From the NCBI RefSeq assembly GCF_002849895.1, contig NZ_CP018867.1, positions 682,001 to 746,000 of the forward strand: DNA of 64,000 bases. The letters run 5' to 3'. The stretch comes from Companilactobacillus alimentarius DSM 20249. Lineage in GTDB: Bacteria; Bacillota; Bacilli; Lactobacillales; Lactobacillaceae. Below the pieces are notes generated by a model, which searched no databases, was not told the DNA's origin, and saw only the letters and a program-made list of their open reading frames with translations. Position numbers and translations under genes: made by a program. Positions 54,041 to 64,000 of the stretch are shown here, one piece after another; positions within the stretch are counted from its first letter, which is position 1, and each line of letters starts with the position of its first letter.

Positions 54041-55678
54041 CTAATTAATCTTTTCCATTACAGTTACTGCATATGGTTGCAAAGTCATATTCTTACTAAT
54101 TTTCAAAGTATTATCATTCGTCAACTTTGTTCTCCATACATTCTGAACTACTTTTCTAGGCAATGTGACAGTCCGTTTACCATCACTTAAATTACTAATA
54201 ACTAAATATTCTTGTTCAGAATTCTTTCTCAAATAAGCAAAAACATTAGGATCATTATCCAAAATCAGTTCAAAGTCTCCATCAGTAAAGGCTGATTCAT
54301 TCTTTCGTAAAGCAATCAATTTCTTATAAAAATTCAATATTGAATGAGAATCTTGCAATTCTTTTTCCACATTGATCTTTTTATAATTATCATTAATTGC
54401 TAACCAAGGATCTCCTTTTGAAAACCCAGCGTTAATCTCAGAACTCCACTGCATCGGTGTCCTAGCGTTATCTCGTGACCAGTGTGACATAATTTTCATA
54501 GCTTCTTTCGGATCATGACCTTGCTTGATAATTTCCTCAAAACGCTTTTTAGTGTTCAGTCCATCCATCTGCTCTGGCTTAGTAAAAGGATAATTGGTCA
54601 TTCCTAATTCTTGGCCTTGATAAACAAATGGGGTTCCACATAACAACATATAAGTTGCCGCAATAGCTTTAGCCGACTGAGCAGTCTCATTACCTAAAAC
54701 GGTATTAATTCGAGGATTATCGTGATTTTCCACGTATAAAGCATTCCAACCACCATCTGCCAAATCTCTTTGCCATCTAGCCAATACTTTTTTAAAACCT
54801 AAAGGATCAATCCTCTGCTCACCTAATTGACCTTCTTGAACGTTTTGCTCTAGTTCGAAAATCATATTAATATAGCCATCACGTTTAGGGTCAGTCCAGT
54901 TAATAGCCTTACGGCTAGTAACACCACTGGCTTCACCAACCGTCATTACTGAATATTCATTAAAGATATCTCGTAATTCAGACATATATTTGTCGATTCC
55001 TTTAACATTCATAAACGGTGCCCAAGGATTGTCTTTAATTTTAAAATCCCAAGGTTCCTTTTGAATATGACTAATAGCGTCCATTCGAAAACCATCGATT
55101 TCTAAATCAAGCCACCAACGAATCATTTTATAAATAGCCTTACGAACTTTAGGATTCTTCCAATTCAAATCAGGTTGTTCCGCAGCAAAAACATGGAAAT
55201 ATGCCTGACCAGATTTCTTATCATAAGTCCATGCAGAATGACCCGAAAAACTCTTCCAATCATTTGGCATTTTATCTGGACTTGCATCCGCCCAAAGATA
55301 ATAATCACGATAAGGATTATTTTTCCCCTTTTTGGATTCAATAAACCAAGGGTGTTGATCAGATGTATGGTTCACTACTAGATCCAAAATAACCTTTATT
55401 CCAATTTTATGTGCTTTTTGAAGTAGCTCTTTAAACTCATTCAAATCACCAAACTCTGGCTCAATACTTTCGTAATCCGAAATGTCATAGCCATTATCGA
55501 CATTAGGAGATTTATAAATTGGATTAATCCAAATAAAATCGATACCTAAATCCTTTAAATAAGGTAATTTTTCAATGATTCCACGAATGTCGCCTATTCC
55601 ATCACCATTAGAATCTTTAAAACTACGTGGATAAACTTGATATCCTACCGCATTTTTCCACCAAGTTTTACTAGTCAT
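54041..55678 (-). CDS. malL: GH13_31 alpha-glucosidase, alpha-1,4-type residue pattern
   Basis: 545 aa. GH13 regions: [14 protein letters not shown] (I), GFRMDAISHI (II, nucleophile Asp), TVGEASG (III, acid/base Glu), VENHDNPR (IV) and QPDLNW (V, typical of oligo-1,6-glucosidases). After the nucleophile there is Ala, the residue linked to alpha-1,4 (maltase) activity in this subfamily; Val indicates alpha-1,6. GGAGG before the ATG lies in the tail of the upstream paralogue gene. Cytosolic; clips glucose from short maltodextrins. Confidence 0.85.
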   Translation of the reverse strand: MTSKTWWKNAVGYQVYPRSFKDSNGDGIGDIRGIIEKLPYLKDLGIDFIWINPIYKSPNVDNGYDISDYESIEPEFGDLNEFKELLQKAHKIGIKVILDLVVNHTSDQHPWFIESKKGKNNPYRDYYLWADASPDKMPNDWKSFSGHSAWTYDKKSGQAYFHVFAAEQPDLNWKNPKVRKAIYKMIRWWLDLEIDGFRMDAISHIQKEPWDFKIKDNPWAPFMNVKGIDKYMSELRDIFNEYSVMTVGEASGVTSRKAINWTDPKRDGYINMIFELEQNVQEGQLGEQRIDPLGFKKVLARWQRDLADGGWNALYVENHDNPRINTVLGNETAQSAKAIAATYMLLCGTPFVYQGQELGMTNYPFTKPEQMDGLNTKKRFEEIIKQGHDPKEAMKIMSHWSRDNARTPMQWSSEINAGFSKGDPWLAINDNYKKINVEKELQDSHSILNFYKKLIALRKNESAFTDGDFELILDNDPNVFAYLRKNSEQEYLVISNLSDGKRTVTLPRKVVQNVWRTKLTNDNTLKISKNMTLQPYAVTVMEKIN

Positions 55679-55679
55679 A

Positions 55680-59079
<3,400 letters not shown>

Positions 59080-59111
59080 TAAAATAACCTCTTACTTTTC
59101 AAAAATTTGAA

Positions 59112-59176
59112 TAAAAAAAGCTCTGCATCAAATAAATTCAAGACATTCACGTATTGAGTAAATTTTATGCAGAGCC
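59112..59176 (-). terminator. Terminator after malEFG
   Basis: Stem GGCTCTGCAT / ATGCAGAGCT with a large A/T-rich loop and T7 on the minus strand. It separates the transporter genes from the enzyme genes. Confidence 0.75.
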
Positions 59177-59233
59177 AGATAAACTATACGAATTTAGTAA
59201 TTCAAGTTTCTAGAATCAAGGTTCCAAGCTTAA

Positions 59234-60111
59234 TTACTTAACAGCACCTGATGTGACACCTTCGACATAGTACTTCTGCATATAAATGAAGAGTAATGTA
59301 ATTGGAATCGCAATCAGAACACATCCTGCGGTAAATGTCATAAACAAAGAATTAGCAGTTGTCTTTGTCATCATTGAATATAGACCAATGGCAACGGTGT
59401 AATTCTTAACGTCATCACCCATGATGATTTTAGCAAAAATGAAGTCCATCCATGGACCCATGAATGCTGTCAATGCTGTATAAACAATAATGGGTTTAGA
59501 TAATGGTAATGTGATCTTTGTAAAGATCTGCCACTTATTAGCACCATCGATCATAGCTGATTCATCCAGAGCCATCGGAATTGTATCAAAGAACCCCTTA
59601 GCAACATAGAATGTTAAAGCTGCACCTGCAGAATAAACAAGGATCAAGGCCAACAGACTACCAGCTAGATTTAAACTAGATTTAAAGCTTTAAGTACGTA
59701 GTAAATAGCAATCATACTCATGAAAGCTGGGAACATGTTTAAAACTAAAGCAACCTTTAAAAATGGTTTACGCAATTTAAATCTTAAACGAGATAAGGCG
59801 TACGACATCGAAATGGTTATAAAGGTTGATAAAACACAAGTACATACAGAAACGATTAATGTGTTTGTAAACCACCGAACAAATGGATAACTTCCTGAAG
59901 AATCGGCTATCAATTTTACATAATTATTAAAAGTAAAATGCTTTGGAATGATGTATGGAACAAAGGCTCCACCCTCAGCTCTAAAACTATTCAATACAAT
60001 CCATACGATTGGAAATAGCCAGACAATAGCCATGACCGTTAGGATGGTATAAACAATAGCCTTGGTACGTTTCTTTTGTGCTTTGTAATTGATTTCTTTT
60101 TTCTTTGCCAT
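59234..60111 (-). pseudogene. malG: Maltodextrin permease MalG, frameshifted by an 11-bp tandem duplication
   Basis: From 60111 the frame encodes the first 146 residues of a MalG-type permease (MAKKKEINYKAQ...YYVLKALNLV) and stops at 59671. The remainder, with the EAA-type loop in MALDESAMIDGANKWQIFTKITLPLSKP, continues in another frame to 59234. The junction holds an exact tandem repeat CTAGATTTAAA (59665-59675 and 59676-59686). Deleting one copy restores a 288-aa reading frame (ALNLAGSLLALILVYSAG). The permease is therefore inactive as sequenced but could revert by slippage. Confidence 0.9.
59665..59686. repeat. 11-bp tandem duplication in malG
   Basis: Two exact copies of CTAGATTTAAA. Length not a multiple of three; the sole cause of the malG frameshift. 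Confidence 0.95.
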
Positions 60112-60114
60112 TTT

Positions 60115-61464
60115 TTAACCCTCCTTGTATGAATTGGTATGAGTATATGCCCATAAACTGAACACTGCAGATAGAATAAAAATTAAAATACCGATAACAG
60201 AAGCTAAATTGTAATCCATAGTATTTACAGTCAAATTATAAAGCCAAGTTACAAGTAGATCTGTCGATCCAGCACCATAATAATTTGAATTTGTAGGTCC
60301 ACCACCAGTTAATAGGTAAATAACATTGAAGTTATTAATATTACCAATCAACTGTTGAATTAATGATGGCATCATAACAAATAAAATTTGTGGAAAAGTG
60401 ATTTTCATAAAAATTTGAAATTTATTAGCACCATCCATGATGGCTGCTTCAATTTGTTCCTGATCAAGATTTTGAATAATACCAGTTGTAATCAACATTG
60501 TGGCTGGAATACCAATCCATAGGTTAACTATGATGATTGAAAACTTAGCCATTGTAGGATCTGTTAAAAATGGAATTGATTTACTTATCCAACCCCAATT
60601 TTTAAGCATTGCGTTAACAGGACCAGCATCATTTAACAAATTACGCATGATTAATAGAGAAATGAACTGTGGAACGGCCATTGTCAAGATAAAAATCGTA
60701 CGCCATACTTTCTTAAATTTGATTCCTTTAGTATTGATCAACAAAGCCAAAATAACACCTAATAGAAAACATGATACGGTGGCTACAAAGGCCCAAATTA
60801 ATGTCCAACTCAATACCGGGAAGAAAGTTGAAGCTATATCACCAGTAACAACTTGAGAAAAGTTATGAAAGCCTACCCAACTAAACAAATTCTTTGGCGG
60901 TAAATTATTATGATCATAATTGGTAAATGCTATTGCAATCATGTACAATAGCGGCAAAATTGTGAAGAACAACACACCTAATAATGGAATTGTCATTAGA
61001 GTCTGATGGAATCTTTCATTCAAGAGACTTCTAAGATCATCCTTCAAAGATGGAATTGGCTTATTAGCAGCCTTTAGTTCAAAAATATGTCTAGCACTCT
61101 TTAAATTAACTACATAGAGTATTACTAAAACGATACAAATCAAAATTGCTGCGATACCAAACAATAGGATAAGCATCGAATTGTCGCCTTTTTGCAAGAC
61201 GTCCATACCCAATTTAGAACTATAAACCAATCCTTGTTTCTTGGTTCCTAACGACTGTAACATCGCTAAAGCATGAATACCATTGCGAATTAGCCAGAAT
61301 ATAAATCCAACTTCAGCAACTAAAAATATTAAACCTTTAAGAATTTGTTTATTTGCAAAGTTTGAAAAGCCCATAATTATAAACGAAAGCTTCTCTGGCA
61401 ATCCGCCCTTCGTAAACAATTCTCTAAATGTTATATGTTGTTCCGTGGAATGTTTCTTAAACAT
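60115..61464 (-). CDS. malF: Maltodextrin ABC permease MalF
   Basis: 449 aa with an N-terminal extension holding two helices (about 45-62 and 96-118). The MalF core has six helices and the conserved EAA loop EAAIMDGANKFQIFMKITFP. Partner of MalG in the membrane channel fed by MalE. AAGGG RBS. Stop only 3 bp from the malG start (RBS inside the end of malF). With malG broken, a working MalFG heterodimer cannot form. Confidence 0.9.
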   Translation of the reverse strand: MFKKHSTEQHITFRELFTKGGLPEKLSFIIMGFSNFANKQILKGLIFLVAEVGFIFWLIRNGIHALAMLQSLGTKKQGLVYSSKLGMDVLQKGDNSMLILLFGIAAILICIVLVILYVVNLKSARHIFELKAANKPIPSLKDDLRSLLNERFHQTLMTIPLLGVLFFTILPLLYMIAIAFTNYDHNNLPPKNLFSWVGFHNFSQVVTGDIASTFFPVLSWTLIWAFVATVSCFLLGVILALLINTKGIKFKKVWRTIFILTMAVPQFISLLIMRNLLNDAGPVNAMLKNWGWISKSIPFLTDPTMAKFSIIIVNLWIGIPATMLITTGIIQNLDQEQIEAAIMDGANKFQIFMKITFPQILFVMMPSLIQQLIGNINNFNVIYLLTGGGPTNSNYYGAGSTDLLVTWLYNLTVNTMDYNLASVIGILIFILSAVFSLWAYTHTNSYKEG

Positions 61465-61502
61465 ATAATCGCACCCTTACTTTTTTTTTAGAGAAAATTG
61501 TT

Positions 61503-62738
61503 TTAATTTGACTTCTTTGATGCAACAGAAACAACTTTATCTAATTTCTTTTGATAATCTGATGACTTAATCTTACCTTTGTAAGTATCATTAATGACTG
61601 AATCCATTTGTGGCCATAGATCTGTAATTTGTGGTACCTTAGGCATAACAACTGAATGATCTGAAGCTGACATTGTCATAACTGATTTAGCAGTTTCATC
61701 ATCTTTAACTACTTGTAAATCTTGTGCTTTAGCGTTTGAAGGTACAACACCATTCTTTTCAAATTCAACTTTTTGTGTAGCTTCATTAGTCAAATATTTA
61801 GCAAGTTTCATAGAAGCAACTGGTGATTTAGTTTGTTGGTTAACACCGTAAACTTTAACACCTAAGAATGCCTTCATTTGAACATCGCCACTACCAAAGT
61901 TTACTGTTGGATATGGAGCAACAGCCATGTTCTTTCCTAGAGCCTTCTTAACATCATTCTTTGACCATGGGCCTGAAAGGAATGCATCTGTTTTTCCAGA
62001 TTGTAAGTTTGATAATGCGGCAGCGTTTGTTTGTACAACACCTGAATTATCCTTTTGCTTTGCAATCCAACTTAATACTTGAATACCTTTTTCATTATTG
62101 AAGTTAGTGCCTTTAACTGTTTCACCATTCTTACCATAAAGAACGTCTCCATTACTCATGAACAATGGTGTAAAGATGTAATTAGCACCTGCTTCAGCAA
62201 AGTTTGTACCTAACTTACCTTTTGATGTTAATGTATCCCAACTCTTAACATCTTCGGCTGATAATTTAGCTTTATTATAATAAAGAACTTGTGACTCAAT
62301 ACCGTAAGGGAATCCGTAAACTTTGCCCTTCCATGTAACACCATCAACAGCTGACTTAACATCATTTTTCTTGATTGAATTACTGTATTTCTTTGAAACT
62401 GGGTAAAGTAATCCGGCATCTGCCATTTGACCAACTTGATCATGTGGCATCATGAAGACATCAGCAGCCTTATCTGGATCTTTTGAAACATCTTTCAATG
62501 CATCAGCTGATGATCCAGCTTTAATCGTAACGTGTACCTTAGGGTTGGCTTTTTCAAATTTCTTAACCTGACCCTTGATAGCAGCGATATGCTCAGTATC
62601 AACCCAAAGCTTAATATTTTGAGTATTACTACTACTACTTGATGAACTACTGCTCTTGCTACCACAGCCTGCTAAAACTACCATGGACATGCTAAGAACT
62701 AATCCACCTAAAAGAATCTTTTTCCAATTCTTCTTCAT
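61503..62738 (-). CDS. malE: Maltodextrin-binding lipoprotein MalE
   Basis: 411 aa. Lipobox VLAGC (lipidated Cys25) after a 24-residue signal peptide, a Ser-rich linker and a type I solute-binding domain (SBP family 1) with IKLWVDTEH, a YGFPYGIES hinge segment and FLSGPWSKNDVKKALG. Captures maltodextrins at the membrane and presents them to MalFG. Strong GGAGGAGAG RBS; the promoter has a cre on the -35. No ATPase (MsmK/MalK) gene lies in the operon here. Confidence 0.9.
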   Translation of the reverse strand: MKKNWKKILLGGLVLSMSMVVLAGCGSKSSSSSSSSSNTQNIKLWVDTEHIAAIKGQVKKFEKANPKVHVTIKAGSSADALKDVSKDPDKAADVFMMPHDQVGQMADAGLLYPVSKKYSNSIKKNDVKSAVDGVTWKGKVYGFPYGIESQVLYYNKAKLSAEDVKSWDTLTSKGKLGTNFAEAGANYIFTPLFMSNGDVLYGKNGETVKGTNFNNEKGIQVLSWIAKQKDNSGVVQTNAAALSNLQSGKTDAFLSGPWSKNDVKKALGKNMAVAPYPTVNFGSGDVQMKAFLGVKVYGVNQQTKSPVASMKLAKYLTNEATQKVEFEKNGVVPSNAKAQDLQVVKDDETAKSVMTMSASDHSVVMPKVPQITDLWPQMDSVINDTYKGKIKSSDYQKKLDKVVSVASKKSN

Positions 62739-62781
62739 GTTTCTCTCCTCCTAAAAAATATCTAATCACTTAACAACTTCT

Positions 62782-62818
62782 ATATTACCTATTTTTTGAA
62801 AAGTTGCAATCGCTTTCA
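62782..62818 (-). promoter_or_regulatory. malE promoter with cre
   Basis: -35 TTGCAA (62804-62809), 16 bp, -10 TAATAT (62782-62787). The -35 lies inside a cre, TGAAAGCGATTGCA (62805-62818), which fits the relaxed consensus TGWAANCGNTNNCA fully. CcpA would block the promoter in glucose. Confidence 0.75.
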
Positions 62819-62890
62819 CAATGTTACCGCTAACAGAATTCATTATTGTCATTTTCTTATAAAAATCTACCTTTAATTATTTAAAGGTAT

Positions 62891-62932
62891 AAAAAATAGA
62901 AGCCCTCAACGTTTGTGAGTGCTTCTTTTTTT
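62891..62932 (-). terminator. Terminator of the GH13 amylase gene
   Basis: On the minus strand GAAGCACTCA / TTGAGGGCTTC (imperfect) followed by a T run, between the amylase stop and the malE promoter. Confidence 0.75.
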
Positions 62933-62943
62933 AAAATCAATAA

Positions 62944-64000
62944 CTATCTGAGTTCTCCCTCAATGATGATAGGGTCATAATCAATAGTTAAAATACCATT
63001 TTGTACATTAACTAGTGAATTATCGATCAAATTAGTATAATGATCACTTCTGACATTGACTTTGGCACGCCCCGACTGTCCTTTCAAGGTAAATAGTCCG
63101 ACTCTAATCTTGTTACCTAATTTATAGGTAACTTTAACAACCTCATTTTCCAAAGCTTTAATATCATAAATACCTTCATATTCAATTTGATCTTGACTTA
63201 ATTCATGCATTCTTTCCATTAATGCACTAAGATCCATTTTCTGATCTTTCCAATTAACTTTATCTTTTTCAAATAGACTTGGTGTATGCTTCATACCTGC
63301 TTCTTGTCCAGCATAAATTAACGTAGAACCCTTTTGGAATTCTGAAAAAGCTGTCCAATTGAACATATCATTCTCATTAATAAATAATTTATGTGCTCTA
63401 ACTTGATCATGATTCTCCAGAGCTCTCATTTTAATGTAATTTTTAGGATAAATATACTCTTGTTGATTCAGAGCTTCTACGTACCGCTCCAATGGAACTT
63501 TGTCATTAATATATGCATGCCATATCTCGTCAATATCATAGTCATAGGTCATATCAAATGCTTGATACATTTCACTATCAGATTCAGCACAATAACCTCT
63601 GTCCCGTAAGTATTTAATATAGCCACCACCAGAAGTTTCTGCTAGCCATATCATATCTGGATTAACCTTAGCAACATCTTTGCGAGCTTCTTTCCAGAAA
63701 TCAAGCGGTACTTGTGGTGCCACATCGCATCTAAAGCCATCCACTAAATCAGCATATTTCTTTAAAGTCTCAATTTGATACTTCCATAAATCTTTATGAG
63801 AATAATCTAATTCCGCAACGTCAGTCCAGTCAGGGTTCTTGTTTAAAAGATTCCCCATATCATCGCGCAAGAACCAACCCGGATGTTCTTTTAAAAGAAC
63901 TGAATCGCGTGAAGTATGATTATAGACAATATCAATCATCAATTTCATACCCATATCGTGAACAGTTTTTGAAAAATGAACGAAATCATCCCATGAACCA
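62944..64000 (-). CDS. GH13 alpha-amylase/glucanotransferase, 5' part outside window
   Basis: The frame is open to the right edge (residues GSWDDFVHF... precede the first visible Met), so only the C-terminal part (352 aa) is seen. GH13 regions: IDIVYNHTS (I), VDGFRCDVAP (II, nucleophile Asp), WLAETSGGG (III, acid/base Glu) and ALENHDQVR (IV), followed by a small C-terminal beta domain. No signal can be judged. In the maltodextrin cluster it likely degrades or transfers linear dextrins in the cytoplasm. Ends at a terminator before malE. Confidence 0.85.
   Translation of the reverse strand, partial: GSWDDFVHFSKTVHDMGMKLMIDIVYNHTSRDSVLLKEHPGWFLRDDMGNLLNKNPDWTDVAELDYSHKDLWKYQIETLKKYADLVDGFRCDVAPQVPLDFWKEARKDVAKVNPDMIWLAETSGGGYIKYLRDRGYCAESDSEMYQAFDMTYDYDIDEIWHAYINDKVPLERYVEALNQQEYIYPKNYIKMRALENHDQVRAHKLFINENDMFNWTAFSEFQKGSTLIYAGQEAGMKHTPSLFEKDKVNWKDQKMDLSALMERMHELSQDQIEYEGIYDIKALENEVVKVTYKLGNKIRVGLFTLKGQSGRAKVNVRSDHYTNLIDNSLVNVQNGILTIDYDPIIIEGELR

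Overview
The window is low-GC Firmicute DNA, and everything points to a Lactobacillaceae chromosome. The evidence is strong AGGAGG-type ribosome binding sites, SLAP-type cell-wall repeats, an LPXTG adhesin, maltose phosphorylase with beta-phosphoglucomutase, catabolite-responsive (cre) sites and a yybP-ykoY riboswitch. The gene style fits Companilactobacillus or a close relative. The genus is an inference. No rRNA, tRNA or CRISPR array is visible.

Layout. 1-2.2 kb: small membrane proteins around an M20 peptidase/deacylase. 2.4-8.1 kb: surface region with a secreted SLAP-repeat protein behind a perfect WalR box, then a 902-aa collagen-binding-type LPQTG adhesin. The adhesin's last codons lie in the terminal hairpin of an IS200/IS605-type tnpB element, whose other end truncates an ABC ATPase gene. 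8.4-16.4 kb: a P-type ATPase with Na,K-ATPase-like signatures, a BcrAB-like ABC pair with a GntR-type operator, and a second ABC pair divergent from a two-component system. 16.5-28.4 kb: an esterase, two VanZ paralogues, TauE/SafE, an ABC-F protein and a two-gene module that looks like the plasmid-elimination system DdmDE (helicase-nuclease plus Argonaute-like protein). Upstream of that module, an IS3-family element sits in the loop of the ABC-F terminator hairpin. 28.5-36.1 kb: an EAL protein, a Nox/Npr-type flavoenzyme, tandem HesB-like genes, a YjjG-type phosphatase and a Ca2+/Mn2+ P-type ATPase behind a Mn2+ riboswitch. 36.1-37.5 kb: a frameshifted GH25 muramidase with SLAP repeats. 37.6-44.3 kb: a ROK-controlled plant-oligosaccharide module (PTS IIC, 6-phospho-beta-glucosidase, alpha-xylosidase) with shared operators and cre sites. 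44.4-49.5 kb: a drug-type ABC transporter preceded by an 18-codon ORF, a Cof phosphatase, a monooxygenase-like protein and two hexapeptide acetyltransferases. 49.6-64 kb: a maltodextrin locus on the minus strand.

Maltodextrin locus. A cytoplasmic GH13 amylase (cut by the window edge), MalE and MalF bring in and attack maltodextrins. A neopullulanase and two GH13_31 glucosidases shorten them. Maltose phosphorylase, beta-phosphoglucomutase and an aldose epimerase feed glucose 6-phosphate into glycolysis. The second permease gene, malG, is broken by an 11-bp tandem duplication, so uptake through this system should be off in the sequenced clone. No MsmK-type ATPase is in the window.

Main points: the DdmDE-like operon with an apparent AUC start codon, the IS inside a terminator loop, the malG tandem duplication, the Mn2+ riboswitch, the WalR boxes on cell-wall genes, and the tnpB element that joins two unrelated broken contexts.
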